Source of the DNA: Bacteroides ovatus
GTDB lineage: Bacteria > Bacteroidota > Bacteroidia > Bacteroidales > Bacteroidaceae
DNA length: 64,000 bases
NCBI RefSeq assembly: GCF_001314995.1
Contig: NZ_CP012938.1
Span: 4,340,001 to 4,404,000 of the forward strand
Direction: 5' to 3'
Shown piece by piece: positions 38,201-50,411 of this stretch (positions within the stretch are counted from its first letter, which is position 1; every line of letters starts with the position of its first letter). Below the pieces are notes generated by a model that was given only the letters and a program-made list of their open reading frames with translations, did not search any database and was not told the origin of the DNA. A program made the position numbers and the translations under genes.

Positions 38201-39314
38201 AGGTGTTATCCTTCCGGTTATACACATTCACGCCGCCGCCTTCGGTACAAATCCACAGGTTTCCGTCCTTATCTTCAGTCATTCTACCGACGATCGGACT
38301 ACTTAGACCTTCTTTCTCTGTATCTCCGGTTTTGTAACGGGTATAGATTTCATATTCTGGATTGAAATAGTTGACACCTCCGAAATAAGTACCCAGCCAA
38401 ATTGTTCCTTGTTCATCTTTGACGATGCACCAGATGGAGGAGTGGGTAAGTCCGTCGGGTTTGTTCGCGTTGGCAGTGTAAAGTTGGAATTTACCTGTGC
38501 TCTTTTCATAGCGATTTAACCCGTGAAAGGTTCCTATCCACAGATTTCCTGCATTATCTTCACAGCAACTCCTTACGAAGTCGGCACAAATACTGTTTGG
38601 ATTTTTAGGATCATGACGGAAGTTCTCAATGGTACTATCTGTTTTTATCCGGTAGAGTCCTTCTTCCCAGGTACAGATCCATAATTCTTTAGACGAATCT
38701 TCGTAAATACTCGCGATATTACCTCTTGTGACAGGTTGGGAAATCTTTTTGTCTCCCGATAAACAGTAAAGTCCGTTACTGGTAGTTCCCATCCACAGAT
38801 TTTTCTTTTCGTCCAGGTGGAGGCAGGAGAGGGTGATATCTTTTCCGGCAAGATGATAGTAGAGATCGAAGTTTCCGGTACTTTCATTATATACAAACAC
38901 TTCTTCTCTTTTCCCGATATATAATTTCTCGTTGAAATAAATAGCATCCACATTGCCTTGCAGCAACGTTTTGAATCTTTGTGTGGTCAGATCGAACTCT
39001 GCTACCCCGTCCGTACAGAGCAGGTATACCTTCCCGTTTTTGTTTCCGGTGATACGCAGCACTGTATTGCTGAACAAACTGTTCGGATCGTTTTTATTAA
39101 GTTTGAAACTTTTGATATCGTTACCGTTATACCGGTTCAGTCCTTCACGCGTGCCAATCCATATAATCCCCCGTTCATCAATATAAAGGCTATTGACAGA
39201 AAATTGGGAGAGTCCGTCGTCCGTGGTCAAGTGGCTAAAAGTGATGTTTTGACCTTGTGTGCGGACTCCAGCTACGCTTAAAAATAGCAGAAATAAAAGA
39301 ATTACTTTTCTCAC
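35256..39314 (-). CDS. Hybrid two-component system regulator (HTCS)
   Basis: This 1352-residue one-protein sensor and regulator has a signal peptide, a two-propeller Reg_prop sensor with repeated DxxGxLWIGT-type blades (about 25-670), a Y_Y_Y domain (about 680-765), a membrane segment near 780, a histidine kinase with His831 (NISHEFRTPLTL) and ATP boxes (NLLSNAVKHT, DTGTGIAAAE, GTGIGLALT), a receiver with Asp1140 (SDVVMPRMSG), and a C-terminal AraC HTH (about 1240-1340). It should sense oligosaccharides in the periplasm and activate the adjacent SusC/D, sulfatase and lyase genes. The start is GTG at 39312-39314. Divergent from the CBM9-like gene. Confidence 0.95.
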   Translation of the reverse strand: MRKVILLFLLFLSVAGVRTQGQNITFSHLTTDDGLSQFSVNSLYIDERGIIWIGTREGLNRYNGNDIKSFKLNKNDPNSLFSNTVLRITGNKNGKVYLLCTDGVAEFDLTTQRFKTLLQGNVDAIYFNEKLYIGKREEVFVYNESTGNFDLYYHLAGKDITLSCLHLDEKKNLWMGTTSNGLYCLSGDKKISQPVTRGNIASIYEDSSKELWICTWEEGLYRIKTDSTIENFRHDPKNPNSICADFVRSCCEDNAGNLWIGTFHGLNRYEKSTGKFQLYTANANKPDGLTHSSIWCIVKDEQGTIWLGTYFGGVNYFNPEYEIYTRYKTGDTEKEGLSSPIVGRMTEDKDGNLWICTEGGGVNVYNRKDNTYRWYRHEEGKNSISHNNVKAIYYDRTNEIMWIGTHLGGLNKLDLRTNRFTVYRMKAGDPTSLPSDIVRDIVPYKDKLVVATQNGVCLFNPATGACQQLFKETKEGRGIGMVASLCIDKDGTLWIAATGEGVYSYRFDSGKLTNYPHNPANPNSLSNNNINSIMQDSNGNLWFCTSGSGLDRYRKASDDFENFDVQTDGLSSDCIYEVCESSIQKGDLLLITNQGFSQFNYPSKKFYNYGTENGFPLTAVNENALFVTHDGEVFLGGIQGMISFWEKKLHFTPKSYNIILSRLFVNGKEVVPGDESGILEQSICHTPEISLKANQSMFSIEYATSNFIPANRDEILYRLEGFSDEWNHTYRKQTLITYTNLNPGKYTLVIKSQREGIKEARLLIIVLPSWYETWWAYLIYTIVTISLLWYLIQNYNSRIKLRESLKYEKKHIEDLEALNQSKLRFFTNISHEFRTPLTLIVGQVETLLQVQTFTPNIYNKVLGIYKNSLQLRELITELLDFRKQEQGHMKIKVSQHNLVNFLYENYLLFLEYASSKQINFKFNKQKDDIEVWYDQKQMQKVINNLLSNAVKHTKAEDTISINVSQEKDHVIIEIKDTGTGIAAAEIDKIFDRFYQTEHLNSLNTGAGTGIGLALTKGIVELHHGTIRVESEPGKGSSFIITLKLGKEHFTEEQIAKDDTETIQQTETIVPSVEIIPDSEWKEEDNKRIEDAKMLIVEDNESIKQMLVGIFETFYQVSTASDGVEALEMIQKDMPSIILSDVVMPRMSGTELCKQIKTDFNTCHIPVVLLTARTAIEHNIEGLKIGADDYITKPFNTNLLISRCNNLVNSRRLLQEKFSKQPQAFAQMLATNPMDKEMLDRAMAIIERHLDNTDFNVNIFAREMGMARTNLFTKLKAVTGQTPNDFILSIRLKKGAVMLRNNPELNITEISDRIGFSSSRYFSKCFKEIYHVSPLAYRKGEESEEEGDGEETD

Positions 39315-39345
39315 TAATTTATTTTTTAAGGTGTTTACATCTATG

Positions 39346-39353
39346 CAAATATA
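39346..39353 (-). promoter_or_regulatory. -7 box for HTCS gene
   Basis: CAAATATA reads TATATTTG on the minus strand, about 31 bp before the GTG start. Confidence 0.5.
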
Positions 39354-39397
39354 TTGTTTTTATTCGATTTCAGTGAACCTTATTAGAAGAAAGTAAC

Positions 39398-39405
39398 TAT
39401 ATTTG
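39398..39405 (+). promoter_or_regulatory. -7 box for CBM9-like gene
   Basis: TATATTTG, 21 bp before the ATG at 39427. Confidence 0.5.
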
Positions 39406-39426
39406 TATCATTCAAACGAAAGATAT

Positions 39427-40068
39427 ATGAAAGTAAAGAAAATTAGTGCGGCTAACGTGGAGGCTTGTTCGCTTCCTAAACTATTCGATGAAGAAAAAAT
39501 AGATTTTCAGCCGATCCAGTGTGTCAATTGGGCTGAATATCCTTACAAACCTAAAGTGAGTTTTCGAATTGCTCACACGCAGAACTCAATCTTGCTACAT
39601 TTTAAAGTGAAAGAGGAGAGTGTACGTGCCAAGTATGGAGAAGATAACGGTTCTGTATGGACTGACTCTTGTGTGGAATTCTTTTCTATACCTGCAGGCG
39701 ACGGGATCTATTATAATATAGAATGTAATTGCATCGGAACTATCCTGATAGGTGCCGGCCCAGTTCGTAACAACCGGGAACATGCACCGAAAGAAGTGAC
39801 TGCTCTCGTACAACGTTGGTCTAGTCTGGGTAATCAGCCTTTTGCAGAACGTGTCGAGGAGACAGACTGGGAAGTTGCTCTCATCATTCCGTATGCTGTA
39901 TTCTTTAAGCATCAGATTGAATCACTCGATGGAAAGGAGATAAAAGCTAATTTCTATAAGTGTGGTGATGAGTTGCAGACTCCTCATTTTCTTTCATGGA
40001 ATCCGATAGAGATTGACCAACCGGATTTCCATCGCCCCGATTTTTTCGGTACTTTGGAATTTGAATGA
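39427..40068 (+). CDS. CBM9-like carbohydrate-binding protein
   Basis: The 213-residue protein (ATG 39427; the TTG at 39403 is within the promoter) has no signal peptide. The pattern WAEYPYKPKVSFRIAHTQNSILLHFKVKEESVRAKYGEDNGSVWTDSCVEFF and NIECNCIGTILIG is that of the DOMON/CBM9-like fold found in short Bacteroidetes proteins. Its cytoplasmic location makes a sugar-sensing or unknown role as likely as polymer binding. Ends before the strong hairpin at 40162-40220. Confidence 0.8.
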   Translation: MKVKKISAANVEACSLPKLFDEEKIDFQPIQCVNWAEYPYKPKVSFRIAHTQNSILLHFKVKEESVRAKYGEDNGSVWTDSCVEFFSIPAGDGIYYNIECNCIGTILIGAGPVRNNREHAPKEVTALVQRWSSLGNQPFAERVEETDWEVALIIPYAVFFKHQIESLDGKEIKANFYKCGDELQTPHFLSWNPIEIDQPDFHRPDFFGTLEFE

Positions 40069-40161
40069 TGAATTGAATTTCTGGATTTGAAGATGAATCA
40101 CTAGTGTTGCTGAATCACTGAAGTATCCTCCATTTGTAAAAATATTATCTATTGCGTCATC

Positions 40162-40220
40162 CATCTATAAAAAAGAAGGGTGACGCTTTTTTTGAGCATC
40201 ACCCTTTCTTTTTATAGATG
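40162..40220. terminator. Bidirectional terminator between convergent genes
   Basis: A nearly perfect 25-bp inverted repeat (left arm from 40162, right arm to 40220) with A/T tracts on both sides of GAAGGGTGA-type stems, separating the CBM9-like gene and the lpxA paralogue. Confidence 0.9.
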
Positions 40221-40229
40221 TTATATTGT

Positions 40230-41000
40230 TTATTTCACAATCCCTCTTTCCGAGTTCTTCACGAAATTTACAATATTCTCGATTTCTTCACTCATAGGAA
40301 CCTGGTCGATAATCTTCTGTACGGCATCCTGAACGCTGAAATTACCCTGATAAATCAAACGGTATGCGTTAGCGATGTGACGAAGGATTCTTTCCGATGT
40401 ATTGTGATGTTGAGAAAGAACTACAGCGTTTACACCATGATATGTTACCGGATTTCCTGACATGATAACGTATGGAGGTACATCTTTAGATATACGGCAG
40501 CCGCTTTGTACCAGTGTCCAGCTTCCGATGTGACAATATTGATGTAAAGTGACATTTCCACTTAGGATAGCGCAATCATCCAACGTACATTCTCCTGCAA
40601 TAGTGGTGCCGATACCTACCACACAGTTATTGTTGATTTGTACGTCATGGCAAAGATGTACTTTATCCATCAGGTAGTTTCCGTTTCCGATTTTGGTAGC
40701 ATTGCCGGCAAATGTAGCGCGGCTGATTACTACATTCTCACGAATATCGTTATTATCTCCGATAATCAGGCTGCTTTCTTCTCCAGTATAGTGGAAATCT
40801 TGTGGTTCCGCTCCGAGGACAGCATTCTGATGTACCTTGTTTCCTTTTCCCATTTTAGTACCTTGCAGGATACTAGCGTAAGACATGATGACGCAGTCAT
40901 CCCCGATCTCTACATTCTTTTCAATGTAGGCAAAAGGCAGAACGGTTACATTCTTGCCCAGCTTTGCTTCGGGATCTACGTAAGCTAACGGACTAATCAT
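40230..41000 (-). CDS. lpxA: LpxA-type acyl-ACP--UDP-GlcNAc O-acyltransferase
   Basis: This 256-residue protein has a left-handed beta-helix of hexapeptides (ISPLAYVDPEAKLGKNVTVLPF; VEIGDDCVIMSYASI), the family signature NKVHQNAVLGAEPQDFHY, the catalytic-His region (NYLMDKVHLCHDVQI) and a helical C-terminus. It transfers the first hydroxyacyl chain in lipid A synthesis. It sits 18 bp after the TolC-like gene of an efflux operon, not beside lpxC-fabZ, so it is probably a second copy; the paralogue claim rests on knowledge of Bacteroides genomes and not on this window. Confidence 0.88.
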   Translation of the reverse strand: MISPLAYVDPEAKLGKNVTVLPFAYIEKNVEIGDDCVIMSYASILQGTKMGKGNKVHQNAVLGAEPQDFHYTGEESSLIIGDNNDIRENVVISRATFAGNATKIGNGNYLMDKVHLCHDVQINNNCVVGIGTTIAGECTLDDCAILSGNVTLHQYCHIGSWTLVQSGCRISKDVPPYVIMSGNPVTYHGVNAVVLSQHHNTSERILRHIANAYRLIYQGNFSVQDAVQKIIDQVPMSEEIENIVNFVKNSERGIVK

Positions 41001-41018
41001 AATAGTATATGTTTAAAG

Positions 41019-42422
41019 TTATTCTTCTCTTCCACCACCCAGTGCCTGGTAAAGGCTTACTACAGCCTGCATCCGATCAAAGCAATCGGAAACCTGTGAG
41101 ATTTGTGCGCTCAAGTAAGCCTGCTGTGCAGACAATACTTCCAGGTAGGTTGAAGTCCCTAAGTTAAACAATTCTTTTGTATCTTCCGAAGCTTTTTTGG
41201 CAGATTCTACTTGCATTTGACGAGATTCTACCTTTTCACTCGTCTTTTGGTATAAACTTAGCGCATTGCTGACTTCACTACCGGCATTCAACAGCGTTTG
41301 CTGGAAGGAGAGTTTCGCCTGTTCTTCCTGCGCTTTGGCCATTTTCAGTTTAGCGATATTTGCTCCGTGATAAAAGAGAGGCTGTGTCAGTGAGCCGATG
41401 GCAGTAGCCAGGAATTTTCCCGGATTAATGATAGCAGAGCCTGCGCTGTTTGTCCATCCGGCAGATCCACTAAGTGTAATTTGTGGATAGAAAGCGGAAC
41501 GTGCGGAGTTCGTGTTATAATAAGCAGAAGCTAGTGACATTTCAGCCGCTTTTACATCCGGACGGTTGGATAATAATTGGATAGGTATGCCTACTGAAAA
41601 TTCGGATGGTAGAATTTGCTTTTCGATGGTACCGCGTTGGATATGGCGGGGAGCTTCTCCAAGAAGAGTTGATAGAGAATTTTCCACTTCGCGGATGCTC
41701 TGTTCTATTTCCGGAATAGAGGCCATCACTTGTGCATAAGCCGCTTTACTCTGTTCGACACCTGCCGAATTGATATTATACATAGCAGCATTTTTCATTG
41801 CTTCCATTGTTTCGGCATTACGCTTTAATATTTCTGCTGTCTCTCTGGTGATTTCCAGTTGGCGGTCAAGCATTAATAAAGTGTAATACAGATTAGCAAC
41901 ATTGGCAATAATCTGCGTTTGTACAGCTTGTTTGTAAGCTTTGGCCTGCTTAACGGCAACATCTGCACCTCGTTTGGCATTTAGCAAGCCTCCAAAGAGA
42001 CTAATCTCCCAACTGGCGGTTACCGGAAGTGAATAAGTCTTACTTGCTTTACTATTATCAAAACTGCTGATAGTACCTTGTGGGGACAAGGCCAGAGCTG
42101 GAACATAGGCTAGTTTGGCTGCCAACAACGGAGCCTGGGCTGCTTTGATTGATAGTATTGCACTCTGCAGGTCAGTATTTTGTTTCAGTCCCGTTTCGAT
42201 GAGTGACTGGAGTTGCGGGTCGGTGAAGACTTCTCTCCACGGCAGATTACCGAAGTTGGCTGTATCCGAAACCAGTGTATCATTATCCGCTACCGGATCG
42301 CGATACAGGCCGGAAGTAGTGATATCTTCGGGTCTGTCATACGACTTATAGATGTGGCAGCTGCTCAAGAGAGCAGTTGCGCACAACATATATAGAATCT
42401 GTTTCTTCATATCGAATTTCAT
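41019..42422 (-). CDS. TolC-like outer-membrane efflux lipoprotein
   Basis: The 467-residue protein of the NodT/OprM type has signal MKKQILYMLCATALLSSC with lipidated Cys, two OEP repeats with long coiled helices (LQSLIETGLKQNTDLQSAIL; SNRPDVKAAEMSLASAYYNTNSARSAFYPQITLSGSAGW) and ends near YLSAQISQVSDCFDRMQAVVSLYQALGG. It forms the outer-membrane exit duct. The ATG overlaps the RND stop by one base (TAATG), indicating translational coupling; ATG at 42410 is the alternative. Confidence 0.93.
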   Translation of the reverse strand: MKFDMKKQILYMLCATALLSSCHIYKSYDRPEDITTSGLYRDPVADNDTLVSDTANFGNLPWREVFTDPQLQSLIETGLKQNTDLQSAILSIKAAQAPLLAAKLAYVPALALSPQGTISSFDNSKASKTYSLPVTASWEISLFGGLLNAKRGADVAVKQAKAYKQAVQTQIIANVANLYYTLLMLDRQLEITRETAEILKRNAETMEAMKNAAMYNINSAGVEQSKAAYAQVMASIPEIEQSIREVENSLSTLLGEAPRHIQRGTIEKQILPSEFSVGIPIQLLSNRPDVKAAEMSLASAYYNTNSARSAFYPQITLSGSAGWTNSAGSAIINPGKFLATAIGSLTQPLFYHGANIAKLKMAKAQEEQAKLSFQQTLLNAGSEVSNALSLYQKTSEKVESRQMQVESAKKASEDTKELFNLGTSTYLEVLSAQQAYLSAQISQVSDCFDRMQAVVSLYQALGGGREE

Positions 42423-45400
42423 TATTTAGCGTATTGTTCAATCTCTGTTACGGCATCTGCATTGTCAATATCTTCCCATTCCATCGGTTTAACTTTCTCT
42501 TGCAGATACTGGAAGATAACAAACAAGGCAGGAACGATGAAAATTTGGCAAATCATACCGATTAACATACCACCGATAGAGGCAGTACCTAGTGTACGGT
42601 TACCGTGGGCACCTACACCGAAGGCAAACATCAACGGAAGCAAACCGACTACCATCGCCAATGATGTCATCAGAATCGGGCGGAGACGAGCACCGGCACC
42701 CAATACAGCTGCCCAAGTGATACTCATACCCATCTTGCGACGATCTAGGGCGAACTCTACGATCAAGATGGCATTCTTCGCCAACAGACCCATCAACATG
42801 ATTAACGCGATCTGCATATAGATATTGTTTGACATCGTACCCAGAATCATCTTCAATGCTGAAATATTACCGATAGCACTTACACCATTCACAAACAGGA
42901 AACTGCCTAATAGACCGAACGGAATGGATAATAATACGGCCAATGGAAGAATGTAACTTTCGTACTGTGCACTCAACAATAAGTAAACGAATACAAAACA
43001 GAGTACAAAAATCAGTCCGGTAGCACTTCCGCTACTTTGAGCCTCTTCACGCGCCATACCTCCTAGTTCATACGTATAACCGGTAGGCAGGTTTTCTTGA
43101 GCAACTTCGGCAAGAGCCGTCAATGCCTGACCGGATGTATAACCACTTGCCGGAGCTACCATTACTTTCATAGAGGTATAAAGGTTGAAACGACTAATAA
43201 TATCCGGACCATATACTTTCTCCACAGAAATGAACTGGGCAATCGGGGCCATCTCGCCTGCACTATTACGCACCTTGATATTTTTTAAAGATTCCAGGTT
43301 TTTGCGTGATAACGGATCTGACTGAATCATAACACGATACATCTTACCGAAACGATTGAAGTTGGATGCGTACAAACCTCCGTAATATCCTTGCATAGTA
43401 GTGAGGATATCGCTCGGGCTGATGCCAGCTTTTTTACAAGCTGCCGCATCAATGTCAATCATGTATTGCGGGAAATTCGGGTTGAAGGAAGTCTTTGCTG
43501 AATTAATTTCCGGACGTGCTTCCAATGCTGCCGTATAATCATTAACCACATCGAAGAATTTGTTCAGATCACCACCGGTCTTATCTTGCATATTGACCTC
43601 AATATCCGTAGATGCCGAGTAACCCGGGATCATAGGAGGAGCGAAGAACAATACCTGTGCTTCTTTGATAATCTTTTGTGCACGCATATATAAGGAACCG
43701 ACTACAACGTCTGAATTCTGTATCATGGAACGTTCGTCCCAGTCTTTCAGTTTGATGATGAAAGAACCGTATGATGGTCCCTGGCCACCGATAAAGCTGA
43801 ATCCGGAAATCATGGTACGTGACAATACCGCAGGATCGGAAGCGATCAGACTGTCTACACGTGCCAGGATTTTTTCAGAACGGTCTTGGGAAGTACCCGG
43901 AGGTAATGTCACTGCTCCCATCAGCGTTCCGGTATCTTCATTAGGCACCATACCTGTCGGAGTGGTGTTCATGAAGAATACAAGTATCGCAATGGAAGCG
44001 ACAACTAATCCCATAGACAACCATTTCTTCTGGATAAAGAACAGTACTCGTTTCTTATAACGTTTCAGGATTGATTCGTATGTATCGTTGAATCTGTTTT
44101 TAAACTTCTTCGTACTCATTCCGATCAGTGCCAGAATACTAAGCACTACGAAAATTGCAGTGACTATCGGATTGATACTGAACAAACCAAAGATCATGCC
44201 GAGAATGGCAATAAGCGTCAAAGTAAGTGTAATTCCCGGATGCAACATCTTTCCGATAGCTTCGGTATATCTGTTGATCATAGTTGTATGGGCTGCCGTA
44301 TAGGCTACTTTCATACGTTCTTTCAATGTGGAGTCTTCCGTTGTTCCATCTTCTTTTTTGTGAGGTTTCAGAAGAACGGCGCACAAAGCCGGACTCAAAG
44401 TCAATGCGTTCAATGCGGACAGACCGATAGCGATAGCCATAGTCATACCGAACTGACGATAGAATGTTCCTGCTGTACCTCCCATGAAACTTACCGGAAC
44501 GAATACGGCCATCATAACCAGCGTAATAGATACGATAGCACCACCCAATTCATTCATGGCATCGATAGAAGCCAGACGGGCAGATGTATAACCTTGGTCA
44601 AGCTTGGCATGCACACCCTCGACGACCACAATCGCATCATCGACCACAATCGCAATAGCAAGCACGAGCGCACATAACGTCAACAAGTTCAGACTGAATC
44701 CTACCAGGGACAGGATGAAGAAAGTACCGATCAGAGCTACCGGAATGGCGATAGTCGGAATCAATGTGGAACGTAAATCCTGCAAGAAGATATACACTAC
44801 GATAAACACCAGGATAAATGCTTCGATCAACGTCTTCACCACTTCATGGATAGAAGCGAAAAGGAAGTCATTGGCATTCATGGAGATGTTCAGTTTCAAT
44901 CCGGTAGGCAACGTTTTTGATGCTTCATCCAACAATGCCTCAATATCACTGATGGTTTGTGTCGCATTGGTTCCTGCCATCTGGTATACGATACAAGTCA
45001 CAGATTTGTGACCGTCTACCCGGTTGGTAAAGTTATATCCCAAACGGTCCAGCTGAATTTCTGCTATATCTTTCAGACGGAGTACTTCACCGTCAGGAAG
45101 AGATTTGATAACGATATTTTCAAACTCTTCAGGCTGTTGCAAGCGTCCTTTATAACGGATGGTATATTGGAAAGTCTGGTCACTGCGTTCACCGAACTGT
45201 CCTGGAGCAGCTTCGACATTCTGTTCTGCCAGAGCAGCGGAAACATCACCGGGAACGAGCTTGTATTGTGCCATGACATCCGGTCGTAACCAGATACGCA
45301 TAGAATAATCCTGACCTAAAACGTTGGCATCACCTACACCCTGTACACGTTGAACTTGAGGAATCAGGTTGATCTTAGCATAGTTTTCAATAAACGATTC

Positions 45401-45853
45401 GCTATAGGTATCCGTCTCGTCATAAAGAGAGAATACTACCAACATGGAAGTCTGGCGTTTTTGAGTGGTTACACCGACTTTAGTTACTTCGGCAGGCAGC
45501 AGACCTTGTGCCATAGAGACACGGTTTTGTACATTGACGGCGGCCATGTCCGGATCTGTTCCTTGTTTGAAATATATGGATATATCACCGGAACCCGTGT
45601 TTGACGCAGTTGAGGTCATATACATCATGTTTTCTACACCGTTGATTTGTTCCTCCAACGGAGCAATCACGGAATTCAATACGGTCGATGCACTGGCTCC
45701 CGTATAGGTGGCTCTTACCGAAACGGTAGGAGGCGCGATGTCCGGATACTGCGTGATAGGCAGTGTCGCCAATCCGATAGCCCCCAGGATGACTATCAGG
45801 ATAGAAATAACGGTTGATAGTACCGGACGGTTAATAAATCTATCTAATTTCAT
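42422..45853 (-). CDS. RND (HAE1/AcrB) efflux pump with extra membrane insert
   Basis: This 1143-residue proton-driven transporter starts MKLDRFINRPVLSTVISILIVILGAIGLATLPITQYPDIAPP. The proton-relay residues are present: Asp-Asp in AIVVDDAIVVVEG (TM4) and Lys in LLAKNAILIVEFA (TM10). Between TM6 and TM7 (about 494-578) is an insert with two more hydrophobic segments (GITLTLTLIAILGMIFGLF; IVTAIFVVLSILALIGM), explaining the length over the usual 1040. It lies between MFP and OMF genes with 16 bp and -1 bp spacing. The substrate is unknown. Confidence 0.94.
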   Translation of the reverse strand: MKLDRFINRPVLSTVISILIVILGAIGLATLPITQYPDIAPPTVSVRATYTGASASTVLNSVIAPLEEQINGVENMMYMTSTASNTGSGDISIYFKQGTDPDMAAVNVQNRVSMAQGLLPAEVTKVGVTTQKRQTSMLVVFSLYDETDTYSESFIENYAKINLIPQVQRVQGVGDANVLGQDYSMRIWLRPDVMAQYKLVPGDVSAALAEQNVEAAPGQFGERSDQTFQYTIRYKGRLQQPEEFENIVIKSLPDGEVLRLKDIAEIQLDRLGYNFTNRVDGHKSVTCIVYQMAGTNATQTISDIEALLDEASKTLPTGLKLNISMNANDFLFASIHEVVKTLIEAFILVFIVVYIFLQDLRSTLIPTIAIPVALIGTFFILSLVGFSLNLLTLCALVLAIAIVVDDAIVVVEGVHAKLDQGYTSARLASIDAMNELGGAIVSITLVMMAVFVPVSFMGGTAGTFYRQFGMTMAIAIGLSALNALTLSPALCAVLLKPHKKEDGTTEDSTLKERMKVAYTAAHTTMINRYTEAIGKMLHPGITLTLTLIAILGMIFGLFSINPIVTAIFVVLSILALIGMSTKKFKNRFNDTYESILKRYKKRVLFFIQKKWLSMGLVVASIAILVFFMNTTPTGMVPNEDTGTLMGAVTLPPGTSQDRSEKILARVDSLIASDPAVLSRTMISGFSFIGGQGPSYGSFIIKLKDWDERSMIQNSDVVVGSLYMRAQKIIKEAQVLFFAPPMIPGYSASTDIEVNMQDKTGGDLNKFFDVVNDYTAALEARPEINSAKTSFNPNFPQYMIDIDAAACKKAGISPSDILTTMQGYYGGLYASNFNRFGKMYRVMIQSDPLSRKNLESLKNIKVRNSAGEMAPIAQFISVEKVYGPDIISRFNLYTSMKVMVAPASGYTSGQALTALAEVAQENLPTGYTYELGGMAREEAQSSGSATGLIFVLCFVFVYLLLSAQYESYILPLAVLLSIPFGLLGSFLFVNGVSAIGNISALKMILGTMSNNIYMQIALIMLMGLLAKNAILIVEFALDRRKMGMSITWAAVLGAGARLRPILMTSLAMVVGLLPLMFAFGVGAHGNRTLGTASIGGMLIGMICQIFIVPALFVIFQYLQEKVKPMEWEDIDNADAVTEIEQYAK

Positions 45854-45869
45854 AATGATTATCTGATTA

Positions 45870-47045
45870 TTAGTTGAAGGCTGTGGCTAAATTACCGTCG
45901 TGTTGGTCTTTCAAATGTTGTTGATAGTTTGCTTCTTTTTGCGCCGGTGTGATAGGCTGAACCTTCTGGCCATCTTTCAGGTTTTGTACTCCTTCGATTA
46001 CGATTTTATCTCCTGAATTCAGACCGGAAGTAACCAAGTAGTCTTTTCCGTTATCCAGATTGAAGATTTTGATTTCTGTATATTTTACCGTGTTGTCCGG
46101 TTGCAGAACATAAACGAACTTCTTATCCTGGATTTCTACTGTTGCAGACTGCGGTATAGTGATTACATTCTCCATAGCATAAGGAATCAGAACGTTTGCA
46201 GTACCTCCGCTACGCAATACATGTTCCTTATTCGGGAAGATGGCACGGATGCTTACCGAACCGGTAGATTGGTCGATAACGCCTGTGATAGCATCCACTT
46301 TACCCTCTATATCGTATGTGGAACCATCGATTAATTGTAGTTTGATAGTCGGTATTTTGCTGATTTCTTCTTTGATAGTGCTACCGGACTTGGTCATTGC
46401 CAGCAATTCCTTTTCTGTCATTGAGAAGTATACATATACTTCGTCAATCTCGGAAACAGTAGTCATCGGTGTAGCGATAGAAGGGCTTACCAATGCTCCT
46501 ACACGATAAGGGATATTGTTGATAACGCCATCTGACGGACTTTTAACCTGTGTGAATGACAAGTTCTGTTGAGCAGTGGTCAGTTGTGCTTTTGCTTGTG
46601 CCAGCTGGGCTTTGGTCTGTGCCAGGGAGTTTTCTGCCATTGCCAGGTCATAGTCACTGATGATTTGCTTTTTGTTCAACTCTTTCTTATTGTCATACGT
46701 CATCTGTTGAGTGCTCACTGCTGCTTCTGCTGTAGCCACTGCTGCTTTGGCAGTGCGTACAGCTGCTTCGTATTGAGTCGGATCAACAATGAACAACACT
46801 TGTCCTTTACGTACAGCTGCTCCTTCGTCTACACAGAGTTTTGTGATGAAGCCTGATACTTGGGGGCGGATTTCTACATCTTGTTTACCTTTGATGGTAG
46901 CCGGATAGGCAGTTGTTAAATTAGCGGTCGTCTTTTGTAACTCTTGTACTGCATATTCAGGAACCTTTCCTGTGTCATTGCCCTTATTGCCACAACTTGA
47001 CAAGAGGGCTACGCAAAATGCAAATAAAACAATTCTACTTTTCAT
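45870..47045 (-). CDS. RND membrane-fusion lipoprotein (AcrA-like)
   Basis: The 391-residue lipoprotein (signal ending ALLSSC-GNKGND) shows the barrel-sandwich/lipoyl start (TTAYPATIKGKQDVEIRPQVSGFITKLCVDEGAAVRKGQVLFIVDP), a helical hairpin rich in Ala and Gln (about 95-155), the second lipoyl half (LSFTQVKSPSDGVINNIPYRVGALV) and the beta-barrel/MP domains. It links the RND pump to the TolC-like duct. First gene of the operon; no regulator gene adjoins it. A weak -7 box (TACTTTTG on minus, 47169-47176) overlaps the preceding terminator. Confidence 0.93.
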   Translation of the reverse strand: MKSRIVLFAFCVALLSSCGNKGNDTGKVPEYAVQELQKTTANLTTAYPATIKGKQDVEIRPQVSGFITKLCVDEGAAVRKGQVLFIVDPTQYEAAVRTAKAAVATAEAAVSTQQMTYDNKKELNKKQIISDYDLAMAENSLAQTKAQLAQAKAQLTTAQQNLSFTQVKSPSDGVINNIPYRVGALVSPSIATPMTTVSEIDEVYVYFSMTEKELLAMTKSGSTIKEEISKIPTIKLQLIDGSTYDIEGKVDAITGVIDQSTGSVSIRAIFPNKEHVLRSGGTANVLIPYAMENVITIPQSATVEIQDKKFVYVLQPDNTVKYTEIKIFNLDNGKDYLVTSGLNSGDKIVIEGVQNLKDGQKVQPITPAQKEANYQQHLKDQHDGNLATAFN

Positions 47046-47131
47046 ACTTATAAATATCTGTTTTTTAATTTAATGCATTTGTTGCCAGTGTGCTGTTCGT
47101 CCATATAGATTAAGGAGGTTAAGGAAGAAAA

Positions 47132-47167
47132 AGCCGGAAACTAATTCGGTTAAATTAGTTTCCGGCT
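47132..47167 (-). terminator. Terminator after GH2 gene
   Basis: Perfect 15-bp stem (47132-47146 with 47153-47167), 6-nt loop, followed on the minus strand by a T-rich TTTTCTTCC stretch. Confidence 0.85.
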
Positions 47168-47228
47168 GCAAAAGTACTTTAAATTCGGTATTCTTGTTCT
47201 CTGATACCGTGTTTTTTAACTATGTTTT

Positions 47229-50411
<3,183 letters not shown>

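Noticed and set aside
35256-39314. Separate histidine kinase and AraC regulator genes
   Set aside because: One continuous frame carries sensor, kinase, receiver and HTH in HTCS order.
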